The notes: generated by a model not told the origin, from the letters alone. Counted from the first letter of the stretch, positions 8,795 to 17,328 are shown. The stretch: DNA of 64,000 bases from Labrys sp. KNU-23 (GCF_008330945.1 NZ_CP043489.1:2057501-2121500), one strand, 5' to 3'. Numbers and translations: made by a program.

Positions 8795-9955
8795 ATGTCC
8801 CGCTACCAGCTCTCCCATCTGCCACGCATCACCGGAGGGCCGGGCGCCCGGGAACTCGCCGGGGAGCTTACAGCCGCCAGGCTCGGCAAGGGCGCGCAGG
8901 TACTGCTGGTCGCCGATCCCGGCCTGAAGGCGACCGGCCTGATCGACGACGTCGAGGCCTCGCTGCGCAAGGCTGGGCTCGGCGTCTCAGTCTTCTCAGA
9001 GTTCGGCGGCGATCCCACCATCGCCTCGGCCGATGCCGCAGCCGCCCAGGCGCGGCGCACCAAGGCCAAGGCGGTGGTGTCACTGGGCGGGGGCTCCGCG
9101 CTCGACCTCGGCAAGGTGGTGGCAGCGGTTGCGACCACCGCCGCCACGGCGCGGCGCTCGGCCGAGGACTATGAATTGTGCAAGCGTCCCTTCCCGCGCA
9201 AGCGCCTGGTCTCGCTGGTCATTCCCACCACCTCCGGCACCGGCTCGGAATGCACCCGCACCGCCATCCTCACCCGCTCGGACAAGGCCAAGGTCTGGCT
9301 CTGGGGCGAGGAACTCAAGCCCGACGAGGTGATCCTCGATCCGGAGACCACACTCTCCTTGCCGCCAGTGCTGACGGCCTGGACCGGCATCGATGCCCTC
9401 GTCCACGCGCTGGAGGCCACCACCAACGGCAACGCCACGCCGGCCAACAACGTCTATGCACATGAGGCCATCCGCCTCGCCGTCAGCAATCTGCCTGACG
9501 CCGTCGGCAAGGGCAGCGATCTCGCCGCCCGCGAGGGGCTGCAGCGCGCCGCCGCGCTCGCCGGCATCGCCATCGACAATTGCGGTACCGCCGTCGCCCA
9601 CAATATCGGCCATGCGCTGGGCTCGCTGCGCCCGGTACAGCATGGCCGCTCGGTGGCGCTCGGCATGATCGCCACGCTCGACTGGAACATCGAGGACGAT
9701 GACGGGCGCTTCGCCGCCGCGGCGCGGGCGATGGGTTTGACTTCGTCAGCCGACCTGCCCGCCGCCTTCGAGACACTGGTGCGCGGCATCGGCATCAAGG
9801 TCTCGCTTGCCGACGAATTCGCAGGCATCACCGCCACCCGCCTCGCCGAGCAGATGGCCCGGCCCGAGAATGCCGCGATGCGCGCTTCCAACCGCCGTAC
9901 GATCGAGGAGGCCGATCTGCTCCGCTTCGCCGAACGCGTGCTGACGCAGGCCTGA
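8795..9955 (+). CDS. Iron-containing (group III) alcohol dehydrogenase family protein
   Basis: A 386-residue NAD(P)-dependent dehydrogenase of the iron-activated family. Visible motifs are GGGSALDLGKVVA (nucleotide binding), VIPTTSGTGSECT, DALVHALEA (metal histidine) and HNIGHALGSLRPVQHGRSVALG (further metal histidines). The family reduces aldehydes or oxidises alcohols; some members work on maleylacetate or quaternary-amine-derived alcohols. The frame is open from 8738, but the ATG at 8795 has a GAAAGA site and matches the usual family N-terminus (a short beta strand before the GG-P-GA segment). It is divergent from the MttB-like gene and is followed by an aldehyde dehydrogenase, so an alcohol-to-acid route is plausible. 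The substrate is not known. Confidence 0.88.
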   Translation: MSRYQLSHLPRITGGPGARELAGELTAARLGKGAQVLLVADPGLKATGLIDDVEASLRKAGLGVSVFSEFGGDPTIASADAAAAQARRTKAKAVVSLGGGSALDLGKVVAAVATTAATARRSAEDYELCKRPFPRKRLVSLVIPTTSGTGSECTRTAILTRSDKAKVWLWGEELKPDEVILDPETTLSLPPVLTAWTGIDALVHALEATTNGNATPANNVYAHEAIRLAVSNLPDAVGKGSDLAAREGLQRAAALAGIAIDNCGTAVAHNIGHALGSLRPVQHGRSVALGMIATLDWNIEDDDGRFAAAARAMGLTSSADLPAAFETLVRGIGIKVSLADEFAGITATRLAEQMARPENAAMRASNRRTIEEADLLRFAERVLTQA

Positions 9956-9956
9956 T

Positions 9957-10040
9957 CCTGGGACCGCCGGCTTTCAGCCGGCCCTCCCTTTCCCGCAGGC
10001 AAACCGTTTCAAGAGCCGGCTGAAAGCCGGCGGTCCCAGG
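9957..10040. repeat. Cruciform intergenic element, family A copy 3
   Basis: A perfect inverted repeat of 26 bases (9957-9982 and 10015-10040) surrounds a 32-base centre. Each arm folds on itself (GCCGGCT-TTC-AGCCGGC in the left arm). The centre ends in TTTCAAGA. It begins two bases after the dehydrogenase stop, and its right edge (CCCAGGAAA) supplies the AGGA ribosome-binding site of the next gene. Confidence 0.85.
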
Positions 10041-10048
10041 AAATTCCT

Positions 10049-11551
10049 ATGCTCACCACACCCCTCACCCGCTCCGACTGGGAAGCCAAGGCTGCAGCCC
10101 TCAAGCCGGAAGGCCGCGCCTTCATCGACGGCCGCTACGTTCCCGCTCTTTCCGGCAAGACATTCACCAAGACCTCGCCGATCGATGGCAGGGTGATCGC
10201 CGAGGTCGCCGATTGCGACGCCGAGGACATCGAGGCAGCGGTGAAAGCCGCCCGCGCCGCCTTCGAGGACGGGCGCTGGCGCCTGAAGCCGCCAGCCGAG
10301 AAGAAGCGCATCCTGCTGCGCTTCGCCGAGCTCGTCCGGGCCGATCTCGAGCATCTCGCCTTGCTCGAAACCCTCGACGTCGGCAAGGTCATCGCCAATT
10401 CGCTCGCGGTCGACGTGCCCTTCTGCGCCGATTGCATCCAGTATTACGCCGAGTTCTCTGACAAGAGCTTCGACGAGGTCGCGCCGACCGGGCCCAACGA
10501 TCTCGCCATCGTCAGGCGCGAACCGCTCGGGGTGATCGGCGCCATCGTGCCCTGGAACTATCCTCTGATCATCACCGCCTGGAAGATCGGTCCGGCCCTG
10601 GTGGCCGGCAATTGCGTGGTGCTGAAGCCGGCCGAGCAGTCGCCGCTTTCGGCCATCCGCCTCGGCGAACTCGCCCGCCAGGCCGGCCTGCCGGACGGGG
10701 TGCTCAACGTGGTGCCCGGTTTCGGCGAGAAGGCCGGCAAGCCCCTGGCATTGCATCAAGACGTCGACATGATCTCCTTCACCGGCTCCACCGAGGTCGG
10801 CAAGCTGACGCTGCGCTATGCCGGCGAGAGCAATATGAAGCGCGTGGCGCTCGAATGCGGCGGCAAGAGCCCGCATGTGGTGCTCGCCGATGCCGATCTC
10901 GATGCCGCCGCTTCCGGCATCGCCTGGGGCATCTATTACAATCAGGGCGAGACCTGCCATGCCGGCTCGCGCGTGATCGCCCATGCCTCGATCAAGGATG
11001 AACTGGTCCGCAAGATCGGCGAGGTCGCGGTGCAGCAGATCCCCCTCGGCCATCCTCTCGATCCCGCCGCGCAGATGGGCGCCCTGGTCGAGAAGGGCCA
11101 TATGGAGCGCGTGCTCTCCTATATCGACATCGGCACGAGGGAAGGCGCTACGGTTGCCCATGGCGGCAGCCGGGTGATGGCGGAGACCGGCGGCTATTAT
11201 GTCGAGGCCACCATCCTCGACGGCGTCGAGCCGCAGCACCGCGTCGCACGCGAAGAAATCTTCGGCCCGGTCGTGGTCGTCAGCACCTTCACAGACGAAA
11301 ACGAGGCGCTGCGACTGGCCAATGATTCCATCTACGGCCTCGCCGCCGCGGTATGGACGAAGGATATGAACGCCGCGCACCGCTTCACCTCGGGCATCCG
11401 CGCCGGCACCGTGTGGGTGAACTGTTTCGACCGTTCCTCGCTCGCCACGCCCTTCGGCGGTTTCCGGCAATCGGGCTTCGGCCGTGACCGTTCTCCGCAC
11501 GCCATCGAGAAGTACATGGACTTCAAGACGGTGTGGACAGCGTATTCCTAG
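10049..11551 (+). CDS. Aldehyde dehydrogenase family protein (PuuC/betaine-aldehyde-dehydrogenase-like)
   Basis: A 500-residue NAD(P)-dependent aldehyde dehydrogenase of the usual length. It carries GAIVPWNYPL (cofactor loop), FTGSTEVGK, the catalytic glutamate in ALECGGKSP, the catalytic cysteine in NQGETCHAGSR, EEIFGPVV and PFGGFRQSGFGRD. The overall pattern is nearest to gamma-glutamyl-gamma-aminobutyraldehyde or betaine aldehyde dehydrogenases, but the substrate cannot be fixed from sequence alone. The gene lies downstream of an iron alcohol dehydrogenase and upstream of an enolase-superfamily gene on the same strand, probably as one transcript separated only by cruciform repeats. The ATG at 10049 follows AGGA at seven bases. 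Confidence 0.92.
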   Translation: MLTTPLTRSDWEAKAAALKPEGRAFIDGRYVPALSGKTFTKTSPIDGRVIAEVADCDAEDIEAAVKAARAAFEDGRWRLKPPAEKKRILLRFAELVRADLEHLALLETLDVGKVIANSLAVDVPFCADCIQYYAEFSDKSFDEVAPTGPNDLAIVRREPLGVIGAIVPWNYPLIITAWKIGPALVAGNCVVLKPAEQSPLSAIRLGELARQAGLPDGVLNVVPGFGEKAGKPLALHQDVDMISFTGSTEVGKLTLRYAGESNMKRVALECGGKSPHVVLADADLDAAASGIAWGIYYNQGETCHAGSRVIAHASIKDELVRKIGEVAVQQIPLGHPLDPAAQMGALVEKGHMERVLSYIDIGTREGATVAHGGSRVMAETGGYYVEATILDGVEPQHRVAREEIFGPVVVVSTFTDENEALRLANDSIYGLAAAVWTKDMNAAHRFTSGIRAGTVWVNCFDRSSLATPFGGFRQSGFGRDRSPHAIEKYMDFKTVWTAYS

Positions 11552-11553
11552 CT

Positions 11554-11636
11554 CCGGGTGCGCGGGCATCTTGCCCGCTCTTCCATCCGGCTCCCGCAAC
11601 GGTTCCAAGAGCGGACGAGACGTCCGCGCACCCGGG
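11554..11636. repeat. Cruciform intergenic element, family A copy 4
   Basis: The arms start CCGGGTGCGC and end GCGCACCCGG. The left inner hairpin is GCGGGCA-TCT-TGCCCGC, while the right inner hairpin is GCGGACGA-GA-CGTCCGC. The centre ends in GGTTCCAAGAG. The element starts three bases after the aldehyde dehydrogenase stop, and its right edge (CCCGGGAAA) gives the GGGA site of the next gene. Confidence 0.8.
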
Positions 11637-11646
11637 AAACACCCTC

Positions 11647-12756
11647 ATGAAAATCACCGGCATCGAGATCACCCATCACCGCCTGCCCCTCGACCCGCCT
11701 TTCCATGCGAGCTGGGATTCCAAACCCCGCACCGCGTTCGACGCCACCATCGTGCGCGTGACCACCGACGAAGGCCTCACCGGCTATGGCTCGGGCGACA
11801 CCATGACCGGCTTTACGGGCCATGAGCGCTTCTTCATCGGGCAGGACCCGATGGCGATCGAGCGCCATTACCGCATCCTCTCCAACATCCAGTTCCATTA
11901 CGGCCGCTGCTGGCCGCTGGACCTGGCGCTGTGGGACCTTGCCGGCAAGATCACCGGGCAGCCGGTGTGGAAACTGCTCGGCGGCCTTTCCAACAAGGTG
12001 GCCGCCTATGCCTCCTCCGGTACGCTGCGCAAGCCCGAGGAGCTCGCCGACGCGGCCGAAACCTATCTCGGTCAGGGCTTCAAGGCGCTGAAAATCCGCT
12101 TCCATCGCGGCGACTGGCGGGCCGACATCAAGGCGCTGGAGGCGGTGCGCGGGCGCGTCGGCAACAAGCTCGACCTGATGGTCGACTGCAACCAGGGCTG
12201 GCGCATGTCCTGGGACGCCTATGCGCCCTGGACGCTCAAGGACGCGATCCCCGTCGCCCGCGAACTCGAACGGCTCGGCGTCTACTGGATGGAGGAACCG
12301 CTGCACCGCTCCGACCGGGAAGGCATGCGGCGCCTGCGCGAAATGGTCGACATCCGCATCGCCGGCGGCGAGATGACGCGCGAGCTCTACGAATTCCGCG
12401 ACCTGATCCGCGACGGTTGCCTGGACGTGCTGCAGCCCGATGCCGCCCTGGTCGGCGGCATCACGGGCCTGCGCCGCATCGCCGCGATGGCGGCCGAGAA
12501 CAACCTGACCTTCACGCCGCATACCTGGACCAATGGCATGGGCGTCGCCGCCAACTGCCACCTCACCGCCGGGCTCGCCGACGCGCCCTTCATCGAGTTC
12601 CCCTACGACCCGCCGGAATGGAGCCTGCCGCGCCGCGACTTCATGATGGCCGAGCCCCTGGCGGTGGACGGTGAGGGCATGATCACGCTGAGCGAACAGC
12701 CCGGCATGGGCTACGCGTTGGACGAGTCGATGCTGGCGAAGACGCGGATCGGCTGA
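11647..12756 (+). CDS. Mandelate racemase/muconate lactonizing enzyme family protein (enolase superfamily)
   Basis: A 369-residue enolase-superfamily enzyme with an N-terminal capping domain and a C-terminal barrel. ALKIRFH ends the second barrel strand with a K-x-R pattern in place of the usual K-x-K. The three metal ligands are seen in LMVDCNQGW (Asp), YWMEEPL (Glu) and IAGGEM (Glu). FTPHTW supplies the histidine of the mandelate-racemase subgroup. Such enzymes remove a proton next to a carboxylate (racemisation, dehydration or cycloisomerisation); the substrate is unknown. The frame is open from 11533, but the ATG at 11647 begins exactly at the family N-terminus (MKITGIEI) and has GGGA nine bases upstream. 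It is the last gene of the plus-strand dehydrogenase run. Confidence 0.88.
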   Translation: MKITGIEITHHRLPLDPPFHASWDSKPRTAFDATIVRVTTDEGLTGYGSGDTMTGFTGHERFFIGQDPMAIERHYRILSNIQFHYGRCWPLDLALWDLAGKITGQPVWKLLGGLSNKVAAYASSGTLRKPEELADAAETYLGQGFKALKIRFHRGDWRADIKALEAVRGRVGNKLDLMVDCNQGWRMSWDAYAPWTLKDAIPVARELERLGVYWMEEPLHRSDREGMRRLREMVDIRIAGGEMTRELYEFRDLIRDGCLDVLQPDAALVGGITGLRRIAAMAAENNLTFTPHTWTNGMGVAANCHLTAGLADAPFIEFPYDPPEWSLPRRDFMMAEPLAVDGEGMITLSEQPGMGYALDESMLAKTRIG

Positions 12757-12792
12757 GCCGGCCCGATCTTGAACTTCTTCCAAAAGCGAGGT

Positions 12793-12839
12793 GGCTGTCA
12801 TTCCCAGCTGAGCGTGGCGAGGGGAAGGGAATGACAGCC
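12793..12839. repeat. Palindrome between convergent genes
   Basis: A perfect 13-base inverted repeat (GGCTGTCATTCCC, 12793-12805, and its complement, 12827-12839) has a 21-base loop. It belongs to the GTCATTCCC class of intergenic repeats and lies between the ends of two convergent genes. There is no T run, so a terminator role is possible but not shown. Confidence 0.7.
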
Positions 12840-12861
12840 CTCTCGTTCGGTTTGTGCGCTC

Positions 12862-13287
12862 CTATCGCCCCCGGTGCCGCGACAGTACGAGCGTGGCGCG
12901 CGCCCTGATACCGGGAAAACGGGTGTTCACCCCGCTCCAGCGCCAGAACAGCCGGTTGCCGCGTCGCCAGGCCGTCACGGTGCCGCCGTCGATGCAGGTG
13001 CCGCGGCCATAGCGGATATGTTCGCGATAGCGCACGATGGCACCGTGCTGGCTGCGCCGGATCAGCACCCCGCCGCAATGCAGGCTGGGATAGTCGATGC
13101 GGGCATTGCCCTGGCCGTCGAAAGCGAGGCGGATGCGCCAGCGGCTGGGCGGCGCGCCGCGTTCGCTCTGCACGCCGGTGCCGACCCAGGCAAGAGGGCG
13201 CTTGGCCGGCGGCGCGGCGGCGACGGCAGGAACCGTCGCGGCGGCAAACAGGAGAAGGAGGACGAGGCGCAGCATGATCTTCATCAT
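12862..13287 (-). CDS. Small secreted basic protein, hypothetical
   Basis: A 141-residue protein with a strong signal peptide (MKIMLRLVLLLLFAAATVPAVAAA). The mature chain of about 115 residues is rich in arginine and tryptophan, has two cysteines (SLHCGG, GTCIDGG) that could form one disulfide, and looks beta-rich (WRIRLAFDGQGNARIDYPSL, GTVTAWRRGNRLFWRW). I do not recognise a named family. It is convergent with the enolase-superfamily gene and divergent from the small YjbR-like gene, so it is probably a single-gene transcript. Confidence 0.7.
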   Translation of the reverse strand: MMKIMLRLVLLLLFAAATVPAVAAAPPAKRPLAWVGTGVQSERGAPPSRWRIRLAFDGQGNARIDYPSLHCGGVLIRRSQHGAIVRYREHIRYGRGTCIDGGTVTAWRRGNRLFWRWSGVNTRFPGIRARATLVLSRHRGR

Positions 13288-13381
13288 CCTTGCCTAGCCA
13301 GCCCCTTCAACCTTGGCAAGGCGGTGTCGGCGCGGCCCGCAAAAGGATAGGCTCTCCCCACAATAGCGGGGAAAACCCATC

Positions 13382-13705
13382 ATGGCCGATGCCGGTGATT
13401 TCAGGCGGATTGCCCTGTCCCTGGGCGGTACCAGCGAGGCGCCGCATTTCGAGCGTACCGCCTTCAAGGCCGTGCGCATCTACGCCACCCTCGCTCCCGA
13501 CGGCCTCGGCGCCAATCTCCTCTTCACGCCGGAAGAGCAGGAATTCAAATGCCTGCTCGCCCCGGATGTCTTCCGCCCTGTTGCCAATGCCTGGGGTCGG
13601 CAGGGCTGGACCACGCTTACTCTCTCAGCCGCCAGCGAAGCGGAATTGCAGGAGGCGCTGGCGATGGCGTGGCAGCACGGTGCAGCCAAGAAGAAGAAAG
13701 GCTGA
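13382..13705 (+). CDS. MmcQ/YjbR family protein
   Basis: A 107-residue protein of the MmcQ/YjbR type. The pattern starts with a short helix (DFRRIALSLGGTSEAPHFERTAFKA), continues with a beta sheet ending in the EEQEFKCLLAP segment, and closes with a helix (SEAELQEALAMAWQHGA) and a lysine tail. YjbR has a CyaY-like DNA-binding fold, but the cellular role of the family is not established. It is a single gene flanked by a divergent small secreted protein gene and a convergent transporter gene. Confidence 0.85.
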   Translation: MADAGDFRRIALSLGGTSEAPHFERTAFKAVRIYATLAPDGLGANLLFTPEEQEFKCLLAPDVFRPVANAWGRQGWTTLTLSAASEAELQEALAMAWQHGAAKKKKG

Positions 13706-13734
13706 TAGCAGCTTCCCTGCGGCTCCATCGCCGC

Positions 13735-14625
13735 TCAGGCCGTCCGCAGCCGCGCCGCGCGCGCCTCCCACCAGACCAGGCCGAGGCTGGCGGCGACGAT
13801 CAGGGCGGCGCCGGCGAAGACATGGGGCTTGGGCACATCCTGCCACAGGAGATAGCCATAGATGAAGGCCCAGACCAGGCCGGTATATTCCACCGGCGCC
13901 AGCGCAGAGGCCGGTGCGTAGCGATAGCCCTCATAGAGCAGGTACTGGGCGATGCCGGAGACGAGGCCGAGGCCGAGCATCAGGCCCCAGCCCAGGGCAT
14001 CCGGCGTCCTCCAGATAAAGGGCAGCGCCGCCCCGCACACCAGCACGAACAGACCCGACGTGGCGATCATCTGGTTGGCCGTGCTCTCGGAGCGGTTGAT
14101 CAGGCGGATCAGCACCGTGCCCCAGGCCCAGCAGAAGGCGGCGAACAGCACCATCGCGGCCGGCAGGAAATCGGGCCGTCCCGAGGGGTCGGCCGCGACG
14201 ATCACGCCGAAGAAGCCGGCAATCACGGCAAGCCAGCGGGCAACGCTGACCTTCTCCTTCAGGATCAGGATGGAGAGCACGACCGCCATCACCGGAGCGC
14301 CGAAATACATGGTGGTGAGATCGGCCAGGCCCAGATAGCGCGAGGCGTTATAGAAGCTGAGCCAGGCCACCAGCAAAAGCAGGCCACGCGAGGTCAGTGC
14401 CCATTTGTTGCGGCTCTGCCAGATCGGCGGCTGGCCCTGGCGCCAGGCGATCGCCATGCCCACGACCAGGATGACGACCGAGCGCAGGAACAGGATCTGC
14501 GGCACCTCATAGCTCGCCACCAGCCATTTGACGGCGGCATCCTGGATGGCGAACAGGCAATAGCCGACCGAGGCCAGCGCAATGCCGGTCAGCGGGCGTG
14601 AATCGGGGGGAGTAAGGGGGGGCAT
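13735..14625 (-). CDS. DMT family (EamA) transporter
   Basis: A 296-residue inner-membrane protein with about ten hydrophobic helices arranged as two EamA repeats. The first spans about residues 12-140 (GYCLFAIQDAAVKWL, YLGLADLTTMYFGAPVM) and the second about 150-285 (AFCWAWGTVLIRLI, APVEYTGLVWAFIYGYLLW). This is the usual drug/metabolite exporter arrangement; the substrate cannot be inferred. The ATG at 14625 has no convincing ribosome-binding site, but no other ATG lies near the start of the first helix. It is divergent from the LysR regulator across a 321-base gap. Confidence 0.88.
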   Translation of the reverse strand: MPPLTPPDSRPLTGIALASVGYCLFAIQDAAVKWLVASYEVPQILFLRSVVILVVGMAIAWRQGQPPIWQSRNKWALTSRGLLLLVAWLSFYNASRYLGLADLTTMYFGAPVMAVVLSILILKEKVSVARWLAVIAGFFGVIVAADPSGRPDFLPAAMVLFAAFCWAWGTVLIRLINRSESTANQMIATSGLFVLVCGAALPFIWRTPDALGWGLMLGLGLVSGIAQYLLYEGYRYAPASALAPVEYTGLVWAFIYGYLLWQDVPKPHVFAGAALIVAASLGLVWWEARAARLRTA

Positions 14626-14946
14626 GAAGGGGTACGCGAGGCAGCAAAACGGAGCTGATGGACTGGCTATACCATCGTCCCCGGCCCGAAGCGAGCGAGA
14701 GCCCTGTGCTCAGTTGTCGCGACCGGCCTTCTTCCTAAGTGGCTCCGGGTTCCTTCCCTGCCCGCATCGCCCGCGGGCCGGACCGCCGAGATCGACAGGC
14801 TGCCTCCCTCCTTTGGCGCCACTACCCTCCATGCGTCATCATGCCCCTCGTCCAGGTCGCGCGTAGAACATTGAGTTCAGCCGAACCGGATGATGTAAGA
14901 GGATGCGATTTTCTCCCGATCGCCACGATCAACAGGGCTCGACATC
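14626..14946. other. Intergenic region without a gene
   Basis: No convincing coding frame lies in this divergent gap between the DMT transporter and the LysR regulator. One weak promoter candidate for the regulator is TTGAGT (14871-14876), 17 bases, TGTAAG (14894-14899). I see no clear T-N11-A LysR box. Confidence 0.45.
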
Positions 14947-15885
14947 ATGGACAGGCGCTGGCTGCCGCTGAATGCTTTGCGAGCCTTCGAGGCGGTGGGG
15001 CGGCAGGGCAGTTTCACTGGTGCAGCCCAGAGCCTGCTGGTCTCCCAAAGCGCCGTCAGCCGCCATGTCATTGGCCTGGAAGACTTCCTCGGCGTGCCCC
15101 TGTTCGACCGCAAGCCGCCGCAGCCGGCACTCACCGAGGCCGGCAGGCGCCTCCTGCCCGTGGTCGAGAAGGCCTTCGAGCGCATCGACACCACGCTGGA
15201 GGAGATCATGCGCGAACGCGGCGAGCCGCAACGCTCCCTCAGGGTGCTGCTGCCGACGACCTTCGCCCAGCGCCTCGCCGTGCCGATCCTGCGCCATTTC
15301 CGGGCCGAATTCCCCGATCTCAGGCTCGACATCGATTCCCGCCCAGTGCCTGGCGCTGCCGAGCGGGAAGCCGACGTCGCCGTGATCTACACCCCGCCGC
15401 GGGTAGCACCGCAGGTACTCGACCTGCTCTGGATGGTGAAGCTGACCATCCTGTGCCATCCCGACGTCGCCGCGCGGGCCGACAAGACCGACATCGCCGG
15501 CTTCCTCGCCGCCAACGACCTCCTGCATGTCAAGCTCGACAGCCGCCCTCCCGCCTTCCTATGGCAGAACTTCGCCCGAGCCGCGCATGTCGCGCCGGGA
15601 TCGCTCGATCGCGGCCTCGTCTTCGATACCGCCCAGCTCGCCGTGCAATATGCGCTGTCGGGCGAAGGCCTGGCGCTGGTCGATCCGGTGCTGTTCGAGG
15701 ACGAGATCCGGGCCGGCCGCCTGGTGCGCCCCTACGACATCCATGTCGACGACGGCTATGGCTATTACCTCTCCATCCACCCCGACGACCTCGATCGCCC
15801 GGAGATCGCCCTGTTCCGCTCCTGGCTGATCCGCCGTTTCTCGCGCCCGCCCTTCCTCCCGGAAAGCGCGGCGCCGGCCGTCTGA
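14947..15885 (+). CDS. LysR family transcriptional regulator (GcvA-like)
   Basis: A 312-residue regulator. The winged helix at about residues 8-68 has the LysR signature (LNALRAFEAVGRQGSFTGAA, then SQSAVSRHVIGLEDFLGVPLF). The effector-binding domain follows (from about 93), with the GcvA-subgroup feel of GREADVAVIY-like and FDTAQLAVQYALSGEGLALV segments. Regulators of this type bind a small ligand and control a neighbouring gene. Here the candidate targets are the downstream MFS transporter on the same strand, 60 bases away, and the divergent DMT exporter. The inducer is unknown. Confidence 0.9.
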   Translation: MDRRWLPLNALRAFEAVGRQGSFTGAAQSLLVSQSAVSRHVIGLEDFLGVPLFDRKPPQPALTEAGRRLLPVVEKAFERIDTTLEEIMRERGEPQRSLRVLLPTTFAQRLAVPILRHFRAEFPDLRLDIDSRPVPGAAEREADVAVIYTPPRVAPQVLDLLWMVKLTILCHPDVAARADKTDIAGFLAANDLLHVKLDSRPPAFLWQNFARAAHVAPGSLDRGLVFDTAQLAVQYALSGEGLALVDPVLFEDEIRAGRLVRPYDIHVDDGYGYYLSIHPDDLDRPEIALFRSWLIRRFSRPPFLPESAAPAV

Positions 15886-15945
15886 GCTGCCTTCTCCAAC
15901 ACCTCTTCTCCGCTTCCACCTCTCTCCTGCCACGAGTTCGCTGCC

Positions 15946-17121
15946 TTGCGTTCCCCCTACGCTTCCATCGCCGCCCTGCTGGTCGCCGTCGCCGGTGTGC
16001 TGGCCGGCAATGGCGTTCTCACCACGCTTTTGCCGGTGCGCGCCGAGCTCGAACATTTTCCGGCGCTGGCCATCAGCCTGATGGGCTCGGCCTATTTCGG
16101 CGGCATGCTCGCCGGCGCCTTCCTGACCCCGCGCCTCGTCCAGCGCTTCGGCCATATCAGGGCCTTCGGCCTGTCCTCGATCTGCGGCGCGGTGATGATC
16201 CTGGTCGCCGGCACGCTGGTCGAGCCGCATGCCTGGGTGATCATCGGCTTCCTGCGCGGCTTCTTCCTGGCCGGCATCTACGCCATCGTGGAAAGCTATC
16301 TGCAGGGCAGGGCGGAAAACCGCATCCGAGGGCGCCTGCTCGGCCTCTATTCGATCACCCAATATGGCGGCTGGGCCATCGGCAACCAGTTCATGCGACT
16401 GGGCGACCCCGCCGCCTTCACGATTTTCGGCATCGCTGCAGCCGTGGTGCTGGTCTGCCTCACACCGCTGCTGCTGATCGAGGACGGCCCGCCGCCCAGG
16501 GATGGCCGCCGCCCCGGCATGCGTCTCCTCTGGCTCCTGCGCACCACGCCGGTCGGCTTCGTCTGCGCCATGCTGATCGGCTTCGCCAACGGCCCGTTCT
16601 GGTCGCTGACGCCCGTTTACGCCACCAAGCTCGGCATGGACGGGGTACAGACCGGCACGCTGATCTCGGCCATCACCTTGGGCTCGGCCGCCTTCCAGTT
16701 CCCGGTCGGCCGGCTCTCCGACGCCTTCGACCGGCGCAAGGTGCTGATCGGCCTCACCCTCATCACCGCCCTGGTGGAGATCGGCATCTACTGGTCCGGC
16801 AAGCTCCTGGTCGGCTGGCCCTTCGTGATCACCGGCTTCGTGCTGGGTGGTATAATCTCCACCCAATATTATGCGAGCTCGGCCTATACCAACGACATCA
16901 CCGGCCGCGACAATGCCGTCGGCGTCGCCGCTGCCCTGTTGTTCCTCTATTGCATCGGCGCCGTGCTCGGCCCGGTCACCGCCTATTACGTCATGCAACG
17001 GCTCGGCGATCCCGGCCTCTATCTCCACAATGCCGGTATTCACGCCGCCATGGCGGTGTTCATCCTGCTCAGGGTGCTGAGGAGCCCGGGACGGGATAGG
17101 GCTGACACGACAACGATCTGA
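15946..17121 (+). CDS. MFS transporter (YcaD-like)
   Basis: A 391-residue major-facilitator protein with about twelve membrane helices. Visible features are PVRAELEHFPALAISLMGSAYFGGMLAG and GRLSDAFDRRKVL, the cytoplasmic loop motif between helices that defines the superfamily, here in the second half. The start is a TTG at 15946, since no ATG occurs before residue 46 and the first helix would otherwise be lost. It lies 60 bases after the LysR gene and probably shares its transcript. The substrate is unknown. Confidence 0.85.
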   Translation: MRSPYASIAALLVAVAGVLAGNGVLTTLLPVRAELEHFPALAISLMGSAYFGGMLAGAFLTPRLVQRFGHIRAFGLSSICGAVMILVAGTLVEPHAWVIIGFLRGFFLAGIYAIVESYLQGRAENRIRGRLLGLYSITQYGGWAIGNQFMRLGDPAAFTIFGIAAAVVLVCLTPLLLIEDGPPPRDGRRPGMRLLWLLRTTPVGFVCAMLIGFANGPFWSLTPVYATKLGMDGVQTGTLISAITLGSAAFQFPVGRLSDAFDRRKVLIGLTLITALVEIGIYWSGKLLVGWPFVITGFVLGGIISTQYYASSAYTNDITGRDNAVGVAAALLFLYCIGAVLGPVTAYYVMQRLGDPGLYLHNAGIHAAMAVFILLRVLRSPGRDRADTTTI

Positions 17122-17163
17122 TCAGCGGCATGTTTTCGTTCGGTGATAATCCGTCCAAATTTA

Positions 17164-17313
17164 CCCCTTCTCCCCTTGAGGGAGAAGGTCCCGGCAGGGG
17201 GATGAGGGGTCTCACCGCCCTTGTTGGAAAGAACTCGTCCACCCCTCATCCGGCACTTCGTGCCACCTCTAGTCAACTCAAGAGAGTTGACGACACCCGC
17301 AACGGGAGAAGGC
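17164..17313. repeat. Palindromic intergenic repeat with inserted hairpin
   Basis: Arms CCTTCTCCC and GGATGAGGGGT recur inverted at the right end (ACCCCTCATCC, then GGGAGAAGG). The left arm holds a tight hairpin (CCTTCTCCC-CTTGA-GGGAGAAGG). The right arm is interrupted by a 26-base insertion with its own palindrome GTCAACTC-AAGA-GAGTTGAC (17273-17292). It lies between convergent genes. Confidence 0.7.
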
Positions 17314-17328
17314 AAGAAGCACCCATCC

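Noticed and set aside
9974..11608. Long minus-strand frame of 544 codons over the aldehyde dehydrogenase gene
   Set aside because: The plus-strand frame has all catalytic motifs of the family; the antisense frame has none.
14739..17099. Plus-strand frame of 786 codons across the LysR and MFS genes
   Set aside because: It is an out-of-frame shadow that spans two real genes and their gap; it is Arg/Pro-rich and has no domain pattern.
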